The notes under the pieces were generated by a model that was not told where the DNA came from, made no database searches, and saw only the letters and a program-made list of their open reading frames with translations. A DNA stretch of 23,903 nucleotides from Gammaproteobacteria bacterium (GTDB taxonomy: Bacteria; Pseudomonadota; Gammaproteobacteria; Pseudomonadales; Halieaceae), in the NCBI GenBank assembly GCA_018222695.1, contig JAAEZV010000001.1:1-23903 (forward strand), given 5' to 3'. The position numbers and the translations under genes were made by a program. Of the stretch, positions 16,073 to 23,896 are shown piece after piece. The stretch's first letter is position 1. Each line of letters begins with the position of its first letter.

Positions 16073-16915
16073 ATGCAGGTGTTGATCCTTGGCTGTGGTG
16101 ATATTGGTACGCGAGCGGGTTTGTCTTTGCTTGACCGGGGGTGGCGCGTCGCGGCGGCGCGACGCAACCCAGATCGGTTGCCCGATCAATTTGACCGTCA
16201 CAAAGTGAATCTGACGGATCCAGCGAGCTTCGTCGGGTTGGATACGATGGCGCCAGACTATGTGGTCGTGACCCCGACGCCACAATCCTACGACCCAGCG
16301 GGGTACCAGGCGGGTTTCGCCGGGGTGGCTAAGACACTGGCGAACCAAAAGTGGATCGCGCAGTGCCGCCGGGTGATCTGGGTGTCTTCTACCCGGGTTT
16401 ACCGAGAATCAGAGGGTGGCTGGGTGGACCAACATTCGCCACTGAATCTCGATGAACCGCAAGCCAGCGCAATGATTGCTGGAGAAGCGGCGATTCGCCG
16501 CGCGGCGACCGCGACTGTTATTCGCCCGGCGGGGGTGTATGGCGATCCACAGGGCATGCTGATGAGGCGGGTTCGGGCGGGCGAGGGTGGCGCGACGGGT
16601 GCGCTCTATGGCAATCGGATCCACCGTGTGGATCTGTCAAGACTGATTGTTCATTGTTTGGAACGTGATCACGCCGGTGAGTCGGTGCCGCCGACGTTGG
16701 TTGGTGCTGACCATGATCAGACCCCTACCCATGAGATCGGGGACTGGTTGGCGGATCAAATCGCGGTCACGCTGGTCAGACCGTCCGATCCATCGCCTTC
16801 CCGCGCCCATCGCCGCTGTCGAAACGCCCTGCTGGAGAGGATCGGGTTTACGTTTTCCTATCCGACTTGGCGAGAGGGCTATCGGGCAGCACTAGATGCG
16901 TCGGCTAACAGGTGA
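16073..16915 (+). CDS. YeeZ-like extended SDR / NAD(P)-dependent epimerase-type protein
   Basis: This 280-residue protein has an N-terminal Rossmann fold: MQVLILGCGDIG with a GxGxxG dinucleotide-binding loop at residues 7-12, and VVVTPTPQSYD further on. The central VIWVSSTRVYRES and VIRPAGVYGDPQGM segments are typical of extended SDR proteins such as E. coli YeeZ. The catalytic YxxxK seen in true epimerases is not apparent: the expected site reads ASAMIAGEAAIRR. It may therefore bind a nucleotide cofactor without classical SDR catalysis. The substrate is unknown. The ATG at 16073 has a modest purine-rich region upstream. It is divergent from recG (71-base gap) and convergent with ridA, 21 bases away. 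Confidence 0.8.
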   Translation: MQVLILGCGDIGTRAGLSLLDRGWRVAAARRNPDRLPDQFDRHKVNLTDPASFVGLDTMAPDYVVVTPTPQSYDPAGYQAGFAGVAKTLANQKWIAQCRRVIWVSSTRVYRESEGGWVDQHSPLNLDEPQASAMIAGEAAIRRAATATVIRPAGVYGDPQGMLMRRVRAGEGGATGALYGNRIHRVDLSRLIVHCLERDHAGESVPPTLVGADHDQTPTHEIGDWLADQIAVTLVRPSDPSPSRAHRRCRNALLERIGFTFSYPTWREGYRAALDASANR

Positions 16916-16936
16916 GCGAAGTGGTTCGATACTGCG

Positions 16937-17320
16937 TTACAGAGACAGAATAGCCTCGACTTCAATGCGCGCGCCCTTGGGCAGCGCCGCGACTTGAACG
17001 CAGGCTCTCGCGGGATAGGGCTCTTCAAAGTGGCGCGACATAACCGCGTTGACGGCATCGAAGTCACCAAGATCGGTCAGGGAGATATTGATTTTCACGG
17101 CATTATCCAGCGTGCCCCCCGCTGCTTCAGCGACGGCGCTCAGATTACTGAAGACCTGCTCTGCCTCTGCGCTGATATCGCCTTCGACCATCGTCATGGA
17201 CGCGGGGTCGAGCGGTATCTGCCCTGATATCCAGACGGTATTCCCCACCTTGATGCCCTGAGAATAGGGTCCGATCGCCTGAGGCGCAGCTTGGGTAGCA
17301 ATCACGGCTCTGTTAGACAC
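16937..17320 (-). CDS. ridA: RidA/YjgF family enamine/imine deaminase
   Basis: RidA hydrolyses reactive enamine/imine intermediates released by PLP enzymes such as threonine dehydratase. The GTG at 17320 lies behind a strong AGAGGAG ribosome binding site with about 7 bases of spacing and gives a 127-residue protein, the standard RidA length. The family signature is clear: APQAIGPYSQGIKVGNTVWI, SGQIPLDP, NLSAVAEAAGGTLDNAVKIN, and YPARACVQVAALPKGARIEVE, with the catalytic arginine in PARAC and the terminal glutamate. The frame continues upstream to TTG 17422 and there spells a Tat-like peptide (discussed in findings). It follows spoT on the same strand, as in Pseudomonas. Confidence 0.93.
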   Translation of the reverse strand: MSNRAVIATQAAPQAIGPYSQGIKVGNTVWISGQIPLDPASMTMVEGDISAEAEQVFSNLSAVAEAAGGTLDNAVKINISLTDLGDFDAVNAVMSRHFEEPYPARACVQVAALPKGARIEVEAILSL

Positions 17321-17430
17321 AACGATCTCCTCTGGATGTGCGCGTAGCGCCTTATTGAATAACGGACTGATGAGGGCTGCAAGGCCGAGAACAAAGCCAC
17401 GGCGGTGGGTTTTGAGATCCAAGAAATCGC

Positions 17431-19650
17431 TTACCGGCGGGCGCTGCGCACCACTCTGAGCACGCCTTCGACGCTACGCAGTCGCTTCATAACATGCGCT
17501 AGGTGCGTGCGGCTGCTGACCTGAAGCTCCAGATCGACAAAGGTGAATTCGACATCCTTGTTCTGTGTGGCAATGCGCTCGATATTGAGGCCAATGGCGC
17601 TGAGTCGTGTTGCCAGAACGGCGATCATGCCGCGGCGATTCTCAACTTGTACTCTGAGACCGACCGGATAATTTCGCTCGACCACCTCATCCCAGTGCAG
17701 CGAAATCAATCGGTCTGGCTGTTCTCGCATTTCCAGCAGGTTGCGACAGCTATCCCGGTGCACCATCAGCCCCTTCTCTTGCCCGAGGTAGCCCTGAATC
17801 GCGTCTCCTGGCAGTGGGCAGCAGCATTTGGCATAGGTGACACCGACGCCTTCGGTGCCACGGATGCCCAGTGTGGCCGCCTCGCCGCCAACAGCAGAGT
17901 CGTCACTGGAACTGGTGAGATGGGCGACAGCAATGTGCGGTAGCGTATTGCCCAGTGCCACGTCCACTAGCAAAGTCTCGATATCGGCTTTACCCAGCGC
18001 AGAGAGGGCAGACTGCATGGTCTCTTCTTCGATGGCATTCAGCCTCGAGCCATAAGCCATCAACGCCCGATCCAACAGATTGCGACCCAGCGCTAGTGAG
18101 TCCTCACGGCGCTGATCTTTTAGGAAGTGCCGGATGTGGGTTCTGGCACGGGCGGTCACCACCCAGTTCAGCCACGACGGACTCGGTCTGCCGGTTGGTG
18201 CAGTCACGATCTCGATTGTTGCGCCGCTTTCAAGCGGCTCTGACAGTGGCACCAGCTGATTACTGACCCGCGCGGCGACACAGTGATTGCCAATATCGCT
18301 GTGTACGGCGTAGGCAAAATCGAGCGCGCAGGACCCTTTGGGTAGCTCAAGAATGTCTCCCCGTGGCGTGAAGACGTACACCTCGTCGGGGAAAAGATCG
18401 ATTTTGACGTTCTCGATGAACTCCAGCGAATCGCCCGCGCGTTGCTGCATTTCCAACAGACCCTGAACCCACTCACGCGCGCGGGTGTGGGAGATACTTG
18501 CCCCTGTTTCCTCGCTTTTGTAGAGCCAATGAGCGGCGATGCCGTTGTTGGCCATATCTTCCATTTCGTGGGTTCGGATCTGGATTTCAATGGGCACACC
18601 GTGCATGCCTTTCAGCACGGTGTGCAAAGACTGGTAGCCATTTGCCTTGGGAATGGCGATGTAGTCCTTAAACTCACCGGGCACCGGCTTATAGAGACTG
18701 TGCACCATGCCCAGAGCGCGATAGCAGTCATCGACAGAGTCGACGATCAGGCGGAAGGCAAAGATATCCATCACTTGAGAGAAGGATTTTCGCTTGGCCT
18801 TCATTTTGCTGTAGATGCTATAGAGGTGCTTTTCCCGTCCCACCACGGCGGCATTGAGACCCTCGCGGTTCAGGGTCTGGCTCAACTGGCCACGAATCTG
18901 GTCAACCAACTGCGTCCTATTGCCACTCGCTGATCTTCGCGCGGCCTCGAGCCGTCTGGCGCGCATAGGATAGAGCGCCTTGAGGCCGAGATCCTCAAAC
19001 TCCATGCGCACGTCGTTCATGCCCAGACGCATGGCGATGGGGGCATAAATATCCAGCGTCTCACTGGCAATGCGCTTGATTTTCTCTCGGTTCAGTACAC
19101 CCAGTGTGCGCATGTTGTGCAGGCGATCCGCGAGTTTCACGAGGATGACGCGAATGTCTTTCGCCATCGCCAGCGTCATTTTCTGAAAGTTCTCGGCTTG
19201 CCGGAGCTCCACCGAGTCAAACTCCACGTGGGTCAGTTTGCTGACACCATCGACCAACTCCGCGACCTCTTCGCCGAACTGGGCGCCAATGTCTTCTTTG
19301 TTGACGCCGGTGTCCTCGATCACATCGTGCAGCAGCGCGGCCATCAGGCTCTGCGCGTCCATGTGCATGCGAGCGAGAATGCTTGCCACCGCCAAGGGGT
19401 GAGTGACGTAGGGTTCTCCACTGCGCCGGGTTTGCCCGTAGTGAGCTTGCTCAGAATAATAGTAGGCTCGCCTGACCAGCTGCGCCTGCTCTAGCGGCAA
19501 ATAGTCGGCAATCAGCTGCTCGAACGCCGCAAGCGAGCTGTTAGCAGAATGCCCCTCGCGGGGAATGGAATGTGCAGTAGGTTTCTGCCCCGGGCGGGTG
19601 CTAATACCGGGGAGAGATCCGCTGAGTGCTTGGAGTGTTGTTGCCACCAC
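17431..19650 (-). CDS. spoT: Bifunctional (p)ppGpp synthetase/hydrolase SpoT
   Basis: SpoT makes and degrades the alarmone (p)ppGpp. Read from GTG 19650 the protein is 739 residues, with about 35-40 extra N-terminal residues compared with E. coli SpoT (702). The HD hydrolase domain is intact: SGEPYVTHPLAVA, LLHDVIEDT with HD at 108-109, and KLADRLHNMRTL. The synthetase domain follows (FAFRLIVDSVDDCYRAL, IPKANGYQSLHT). Its charge motif reads EFKD (326-329), where bifunctional enzymes usually have RxKD. The TGS domain (DLFPDEVYVFTPRGDILELP), the CCCPLPGD zinc-finger-like region and the C-terminal ACT domain are complete. It starts 18 bases after rpoZ on the same strand. No strong ribosome binding site is seen, so translation may be coupled to rpoZ. 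Confidence 0.95.
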   Translation of the reverse strand: MVATTLQALSGSLPGISTRPGQKPTAHSIPREGHSANSSLAAFEQLIADYLPLEQAQLVRRAYYYSEQAHYGQTRRSGEPYVTHPLAVASILARMHMDAQSLMAALLHDVIEDTGVNKEDIGAQFGEEVAELVDGVSKLTHVEFDSVELRQAENFQKMTLAMAKDIRVILVKLADRLHNMRTLGVLNREKIKRIASETLDIYAPIAMRLGMNDVRMEFEDLGLKALYPMRARRLEAARRSASGNRTQLVDQIRGQLSQTLNREGLNAAVVGREKHLYSIYSKMKAKRKSFSQVMDIFAFRLIVDSVDDCYRALGMVHSLYKPVPGEFKDYIAIPKANGYQSLHTVLKGMHGVPIEIQIRTHEMEDMANNGIAAHWLYKSEETGASISHTRAREWVQGLLEMQQRAGDSLEFIENVKIDLFPDEVYVFTPRGDILELPKGSCALDFAYAVHSDIGNHCVAARVSNQLVPLSEPLESGATIEIVTAPTGRPSPSWLNWVVTARARTHIRHFLKDQRREDSLALGRNLLDRALMAYGSRLNAIEEETMQSALSALGKADIETLLVDVALGNTLPHIAVAHLTSSSDDSAVGGEAATLGIRGTEGVGVTYAKCCCPLPGDAIQGYLGQEKGLMVHRDSCRNLLEMREQPDRLISLHWDEVVERNYPVGLRVQVENRRGMIAVLATRLSAIGLNIERIATQNKDVEFTFVDLELQVSSRTHLAHVMKRLRSVEGVLRVVRSARR

Positions 19651-19668
19651 CGCCAGCGGACCCCGTTA

Positions 19669-19926
19669 TCAGAGGATGGGCGTCTCGAAGCTGGCCGCCA
19701 GTTCTTCCTCTGCTTCGATTTCGCTCTCGCGGGCGAGGACTTCCGGGGTAATCAAACCCTCGGCGATTTCTCGCAGCGCGATGACCGTGGCCTTGTCTGA
19801 ATCGTCCTCTACGAGCGGGTCGCGACCACCGATGGCAATTTGCCGGGCGCGCTTGGAGGCGAGCATGACAAGCTCAAATCGGTTATCGACATTGTCCAGA
19901 CAGTCTTCAACAGTAATTCTTGCCAT
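19669..19926 (-). CDS. rpoZ: RNA polymerase omega subunit
   Basis: Omega assists assembly of RNA polymerase by chaperoning beta-prime. The ATG at 19926 gives an 85-residue protein beginning [20 protein letters not shown], the family signature, followed by [13 protein letters not shown] and [15 protein letters not shown]. An AGGAG motif lies 11 bases upstream, slightly far. A longer reading to 19962 adds [12 protein letters not shown], which is not family-like. The N-terminal MAR residues that help form ppGpp site 1 in E. coli RNA polymerase are present. The C-terminus is acidic ([13 protein letters not shown]). It lies between gmk and spoT on the same strand; a 125-base gap separates it from gmk. 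Confidence 0.96.
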   Translation of the reverse strand: MARITVEDCLDNVDNRFELVMLASKRARQIAIGGRDPLVEDDSDKATVIALREIAEGLITPEVLARESEIEAEEELAASFETPIL

Positions 19927-19973
19927 GACAGCATGGTCTCCTTCATTTATGCCGCGGTTCAAAGCGGCCGCGC

Positions 19974-19979
19974 AGTATA
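19974..19979 (-). promoter_or_regulatory. Candidate -10 element for rpoZ-spoT
   Basis: On the minus strand TATACT occurs 48 bases before the rpoZ start, in the only sizeable gap of this gene series. The best -35 candidates 15-16 bases upstream (GTGCAA or GGTGCA) match poorly. A GCCGC/GCGGC inverted repeat (19951-19955 with 19964-19968) lies between the hexamer and the gene. This could be an internal promoter separating rpoZ-spoT-ridA from yicC-gmk. It is an inference from one hexamer. Confidence 0.3.
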
Positions 19980-20051
19980 GCGTAGGAATCAGCTTTGCAC
20001 CGCCCCCATAACTGCGGAAATTTACCTGCCGCTCATACCGTTACGGATCAT

Positions 20052-20678
20052 CTAGGCGAGCAGATCCTCAATCAGATCCTGAAGAGCGGACTGCTGCTGG
20101 CCGGTTCTGAGTCGCAGTGAACGCACTAGCGCCTGTAGTGCCTCGAGTGCCGTCTCAAACTCGTCATTGATGATCAGGTAGTCAGCCTCGTCCCAATGCG
20201 ACATCTCATCCCGCGCGGCACGCATTCGAATATCGATGGTGTCTTCCTCGTCTTGACCCCGCGCATGCAGTCTCGCCCTGAGGGCATCAAGAGAGGGTGG
20301 CAGGATGAAGAGCCACGCGCTGTCTGGTAACAGCTTTCTGACTTGCTGAGCACCCTGCCAATCGATTTCTAAAATGACGTCTGCCCCGTCGGACAGCCTG
20401 GATTCCAGTTGCGCCAAGCTGGTGCCATACAGATGACCGAAGACCTCGGCTGATTCGAAGAATGCGCCGGCTTCGCGCATTTCATGAAAGACTTCCGTCG
20501 AGATAAAGAAGTAATTAACGCCCTCCGCCTCGCCGGGCCGTTGTGGTCGGGTTGTGTGCGACACGGAAACTTCAACCCGCTCATCCTGTTCCATTAATGC
20601 TTTGATGAGCGAAGTCTTGCCCGCGCCGCTGGGCGCAGACACGATTAACAGCTGTCCTCTTGTCGCATTCACACTCAA
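20052..20678 (-). CDS. gmk: Guanylate kinase
   Basis: Gmk phosphorylates GMP to GDP with ATP and is essential for guanine nucleotide supply. The protein is 208 residues (E. coli 207). The P-loop is LLIVSAPSGAGKTSLI near the N-terminus. The GMP-binding region follows (VSVSHTTRPQRPGEAEGVNYFF) and the DVILEIDWQGAQQVR segment is family-typical, as is the lid FILPPSLDALRARLHARGQD. No ATG is in frame near the beginning; TTG 20678 or GTG 20672 must serve. The TTG lies 3 bases after the yicC stop, so translational coupling is likely. Some bacterial Gmk enzymes are inhibited by (p)ppGpp, which fits the neighbouring spoT. Confidence 0.94.
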   Translation of the reverse strand: MSVNATRGQLLIVSAPSGAGKTSLIKALMEQDERVEVSVSHTTRPQRPGEAEGVNYFFISTEVFHEMREAGAFFESAEVFGHLYGTSLAQLESRLSDGADVILEIDWQGAQQVRKLLPDSAWLFILPPSLDALRARLHARGQDEEDTIDIRMRAARDEMSHWDEADYLIINDEFETALEALQALVRSLRLRTGQQQSALQDLIEDLLA

Positions 20679-20681
20679 AGT

Positions 20682-21545
20682 CTACTCAATGTTCTGGATT
20701 TGCTCGCGCATCTGCTCGATTAACACTTTGAACTCTACCGAGACATTAGTGGTGCTGAGCGCGGTGGATTTTGAGCCCAGCGTATTGGCCTCGCGATTGA
20801 GCTCCTGCATCAGAAAATCCAGTCGCCTGCCGACCGGCGTGGTGCTCTGAAGCGCCGACTCAATGGCATCAAGATGCGCGTCCAGGCGATCCATTTCTTC
20901 TTCCACATCGGCCCGCTGCAACACATACACAATCTCTTCTTCCAGCCGCATCGGTTCTGCTTCGATGTCGAGCGATTGCAGTCGATCGAGCAGGCGCTGC
21001 CTGTGCGCTGTCTGGAGTTCGGGCAGTTGTTTACGGAGCGTGGCGAGATGGGCCCGCATCGCATCTGATCGCTGCTGAATCAGGGTGGCCAGCTTTGCGC
21101 CTTCTTGCTGCCGCTGCTCGCGCAGCCCTTCGAAGCACTGTCTGGCGGCATTGCTTGTCGCACTCTGGAGTGCTTCAAGATCGGTTTCGGGTTCGCTCAG
21201 CACGCCGGGCGAGAGCAACAGCGCCAGCTGGTCGGGCGCTGCGGCATCGGGAAATACGTCTGCGACCTCTGACAGAGCGGCCTTCAGTGCCGAGAGCCGC
21301 TCGCTATTGAGCGTGGCGGGCGCGCCTGAGCCACCGTCAGAGACGCGCACCAGCAGCTCGAGCTTGCCACGAGCAAAAAACGTCCCCGCCTGCTCGCGCA
21401 AGTTACCTTCTACACTTCTCAGGGTGTCCGGCATCCTACACTGCAGGTCCAGGTAGCGATTGTTGACGGAGCGACACTCCACGGTGACCGTTAGGGCCCC
21501 CGTTGTTACACTCCCGCGGGCAAAGCCCGTCATGCTCTGAGTCAC
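20682..21545 (-). CDS. yicC: YicC family endoribonuclease
   Basis: YicC is a conserved protein recently assigned to a class of endoribonucleases; in E. coli it has been tied to degradation of the sRNA RyhB. At 287 residues it equals the E. coli length. The N-terminus, read from GTG 21545 (VTQSMTGFARG), fits the family start MIRSMTAYAR, and a GAGGA ribosome binding site lies 6 bases upstream. VECRSVNNRYLDL and RMPDTLRSVEGNLRE follow, and the C-terminal LDFLMQELNREANTLGSKS block is almost invariant in the family. It is divergent from rph and is the first gene of the yicC-gmk-rpoZ-spoT-ridA series. Confidence 0.94.
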   Translation of the reverse strand: MTQSMTGFARGSVTTGALTVTVECRSVNNRYLDLQCRMPDTLRSVEGNLREQAGTFFARGKLELLVRVSDGGSGAPATLNSERLSALKAALSEVADVFPDAAAPDQLALLLSPGVLSEPETDLEALQSATSNAARQCFEGLREQRQQEGAKLATLIQQRSDAMRAHLATLRKQLPELQTAHRQRLLDRLQSLDIEAEPMRLEEEIVYVLQRADVEEEMDRLDAHLDAIESALQSTTPVGRRLDFLMQELNREANTLGSKSTALSTTNVSVEFKVLIEQMREQIQNIE

Positions 21546-21625
21546 CGTTATTCCTCGACCAAGCGCGCTGCTAAGTGTAACAGCAGTGACTCGGACGGAA
21601 CCTCACCTACAGCAGGAGAACCCTT
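21546..21625. promoter_or_regulatory. Divergent yicC / rph promoter region
   Basis: This 80-base gap must hold promoters for both genes. On the minus strand TACACT (+ strand 21574-21579) could be a -10 for yicC with a poor TTCCGT 15 bases upstream. A CTGCT (21568-21572) / AGCAG (21582-21586) inverted repeat brackets it, so a regulator or hairpin could act here. An AGGAG ribosome binding site for rph lies at its right end. No plus-strand promoter is convincing. Confidence 0.35.
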
Positions 21626-22360
21626 ATGGATACCACACCCGACCGACCCAGCGGTCGTGCCCCGGACGCCATGCGCGCTATTCAGTTTGAACGGGGATAC
21701 ACCTGTCATGCTGAGGGCTCAGTATTGGTTTCTTTTGGGCAGACAAAGGTGATCTGCACAGCGAGCGTAAACGCAGGCGTGCCCGGTTTTCTGCGGGGAA
21801 AAGGCGAAGGGTGGTTGACTGCGGAGTACGGCATGCTGCCGCGTTCTACAGGGTCCCGGATGGACCGGGAGGCGGCGCGTGGCAAGCAGGGCGGGCGAAC
21901 GGTTGAAATCCAGCGACTGATTGGCCGCTCTTTGCGTGCGGCGTTGGATCTCAAGCTGCTGGGTGAGCGCACGATCACCGTGGATTGTGACGTGATACAG
22001 GCCGATGGTGGCACTCGCACGGCGGCCATCTCGGGCGCCTGCGTGGCAGTAGTGGATGCGCTGAACCATCTGCAACGCGCTGGTGAACTGGATTCAGATC
22101 CACTGAAACATTTGATCTCAGCGGTCTCTGTTGGCGTGTGGAATGGCGTCCCCGTGGCCGACCTCGATTACGCTGAGGATTCAACGGCGGACAGCGACAT
22201 GAACGTTGTCATGACAGAGCACGGCGGTCTGATCGAGGTGCAGGGCACAGCAGAGGGCGCCACGTTCAGCCAGGAGGAACTCACGAGGCTACTGGTGCTC
22301 GCTGCCTCAGCGGGTGAGGCGATCACTGCCGCACAGCGTGCTGCCCTCGAGCAAGGTTAG
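21626..22360 (+). CDS. rph: Ribonuclease PH
   Basis: RNase PH is a phosphate-dependent 3'-5' exonuclease that trims tRNA 3' ends and helps degrade structured RNA. The protein is 244 residues, close to the family length (about 238). Conserved blocks are [60 protein letters not shown] (substrate and phosphate-binding arginines), [19 protein letters not shown] and [19 protein letters not shown]. The gene is intact, unlike the frameshifted copy in E. coli K-12. ATG 21626 is preceded by AGGAG at 7 bases. It is not directly followed by pyrE as in E. coli: crc lies between on the opposite strand and the two 3' ends overlap by 4 bases. Confidence 0.96.
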   Translation: MDTTPDRPSGRAPDAMRAIQFERGYTCHAEGSVLVSFGQTKVICTASVNAGVPGFLRGKGEGWLTAEYGMLPRSTGSRMDREAARGKQGGRTVEIQRLIGRSLRAALDLKLLGERTITVDCDVIQADGGTRTAAISGACVAVVDALNHLQRAGELDSDPLKHLISAVSVGVWNGVPVADLDYAEDSTADSDMNVVMTEHGGLIEVQGTAEGATFSQEELTRLLVLAASAGEAITAAQRAALEQG

Positions 22361-23118
22361 AGCTGCAGGTCGTAATCCATGATCACGGGCGCGTGATGAG
22401 AAAACGCCTGCTCGTCAAAAATAGCGCCCCGCTCAACCCGGCTTACCAGTAGCTCGGAGATGATTTGCGTATCGGTGCGCAGACCTCCTGCATCGTCGCC
22501 GTCAGGCCACCAGGTATAGGCTCCGGGCTCTTTATCAGACAGGGAGTAAGCGTCGGCATAACCGCTGTCGTAAAGATCCAGCAACCAACCGCGTTCCGAA
22601 GGTGATAGCCCCGGCAGCACCTGGTTGTTGCCGGCGTCCTCTGCATCAGCATGATGCGCCATGAGCTCCCAGCCACCACAGAGAATGTAGCCGCGACGCT
22701 TGTGGCGCACTTTTTCGAGGTGGCCGCTCAGCTGTGAGAGAAAGTCCAGCTTGCTGGCCATGTTCTCAGGGCCGCCCGTGCCGCTCGGTACCAGCACTGA
22801 GCCCACGCTGATCTCGTCGAAATCAGCCTGAATATATAGGCCCTGAGCGTCAAACTCCTCGAATCCGAGGCCCCAAATAATGGCCTTGGGAAGATGCTTG
22901 CTGTAGATGGCCACCCCGTTTAATCGAGGGTTCTCGTAGTGGTCCAGAAAATACGGATGGTAGTTCGCAGGGAAGAACGCCTCGCCCGACAAGTTATGCT
23001 CGGCGCAACGGGTATCCTGCAGGCAGATGATGTCTGCGTCTTGCGCAAACAACCACGCAAGGCAGCCCATATCGGCCGCTCGCTCTAGCCCCTCAATGAC
23101 AAGGCTGATGACCCTCAT
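22357..23118 (-). CDS. crc: Catabolite repression control protein Crc (exonuclease III fold, catalytically dead)
   Basis: In Pseudomonas Crc works with Hfq to block translation of catabolic mRNAs when preferred carbon is present. The 253-residue protein has the exonuclease/endonuclease/phosphatase fold: [49 protein letters not shown], and the closing [12 protein letters not shown]. Residues needed for nuclease activity are replaced: the SFNINGL asparagines read V and E (SLVIEGL), the metal-binding Glu of LQET is Asp, GDMN reads GGWE, and SDH reads SHH. These losses match Pseudomonas Crc rather than Xth. ATG 23118 has an AGGA site about 8 bases upstream; an in-frame ATG at 23145 is less likely. 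It is divergent from pyrE, as in Pseudomonas. Confidence 0.88.
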   Translation of the reverse strand: MRVISLVIEGLERAADMGCLAWLFAQDADIICLQDTRCAEHNLSGEAFFPANYHPYFLDHYENPRLNGVAIYSKHLPKAIIWGLGFEEFDAQGLYIQADFDEISVGSVLVPSGTGGPENMASKLDFLSQLSGHLEKVRHKRRGYILCGGWELMAHHADAEDAGNNQVLPGLSPSERGWLLDLYDSGYADAYSLSDKEPGAYTWWPDGDDAGGLRTDTQIISELLVSRVERGAIFDEQAFSHHAPVIMDYDLQL

Positions 23119-23239
23119 TGCTAGTCCTACCTGATTTGATTTCATATGATACGGTGAAACTCAGGAGCCAGACTGCGGCCCGGCGCGAATTCGGGGCTGT
23201 TGATCGCGGTTTGTAAAACAAAACGCCATGGAGTGAGGT
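23119..23239. promoter_or_regulatory. Divergent crc / pyrE promoter region
   Basis: The plus strand has TATGAT at 23145-23150, a good -10 hexamer, but the -35 position is poor. It overlaps an 8-bp palindrome, TCATATGA (23142-23149). A GTTTG-TAAAA-CAAAAC inverted repeat lies at 23209-23224, just before the pyrE ribosome binding site. AACAAAAC (23217-23224) matches the A-rich Hfq/Crc motif AANAANAA in seven of eight positions, which may be chance. No pyrE attenuator of the E. coli type is visible. Confidence 0.3.
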
Positions 23240-23896
23240 GTGAACACGACCACGCAGCGTTTCCAGCAGGATTTCATCGAATTGGCACTCGAGTGCGAGG
23301 TGTTGCAGTTCGGTGAATTTGAGCTCAAGTCCGGTCGGATCAGCCCGTACTTTTTCAATGCTGGGAAATTCTCGACCGGTGGCGCGCTGGCGCGATTGGG
23401 GCGCTGCTATGCGGCAGCCTTGCACGCCTCGGGTCTTCCCTTCGATATGCTTTTTGGCCCCGCGTACAAAGGCATTCCTTTGGTGTCCACCACCGCGATG
23501 GCGCTATCAGAGCAACATGGTATGGATCTCCCTTTTGCCTTCAACCGCAAGGAAGCCAAGACCCACGGTGAGGGCGGCAATATTGTCGGCGCGCCGCTCG
23601 CCGGCGATGTGGTGGTCATTGATGATGTGATGACTGCGGGGACGGCCATTCGCGAGTCCATGGGCATACTCAATAAGTCGGGTGCTCAGGGTGCGGGCGT
23701 CGTGATTGGCTTGGATCGCTGCGAGCGGGGTGATGGTGAGTGCTCTGCCGTGCAGCAAGTCGAGCAGGATTGGGGGCTCACGGTGGTGAGCGTGGTCTCC
23801 CTGCACGACATTATCGCTTGGGTAGAAAGTAACCCCGCTATGGCGCAACACCGTGAGGCCTTGGAGCAGTATCGGGAGCGTTACGGTGTGGCGTAA
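23240..23896 (+). CDS. pyrE: Orotate phosphoribosyltransferase
   Basis: PyrE joins orotate and PRPP to form orotidine-5'-phosphate in pyrimidine synthesis. The protein is 218 residues (E. coli 213). Conserved features are [38 protein letters not shown], the flexible catalytic loop [13 protein letters not shown], and the PRPP-binding motif [17 protein letters not shown]. The start is GTG 23240, with GGAG (23230-23233) 6 bases upstream; no ATG is available near it. The stop TAA lies 7 bases before the window ends. It is divergent from crc, with a 121-base gap. Confidence 0.96.
   Translation: MNTTTQRFQQDFIELALECEVLQFGEFELKSGRISPYFFNAGKFSTGGALARLGRCYAAALHASGLPFDMLFGPAYKGIPLVSTTAMALSEQHGMDLPFAFNRKEAKTHGEGGNIVGAPLAGDVVVIDDVMTAGTAIRESMGILNKSGAQGAGVVIGLDRCERGDGECSAVQQVEQDWGLTVVSVVSLHDIIAWVESNPAMAQHREALEQYRERYGVA

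Noticed and set aside
16002..16283. N-terminal extension of recG
   Set aside because: It runs through the divergent SDR gene and the residues do not resemble the RecG wedge domain; TTG 16001 gives family length.
22357..23118. Active exonuclease III (xthA)
   Set aside because: The catalytic Asn, Glu, Asp-x-Asn and Asp-His residues are all replaced, and the sequence follows Pseudomonas Crc block by block.
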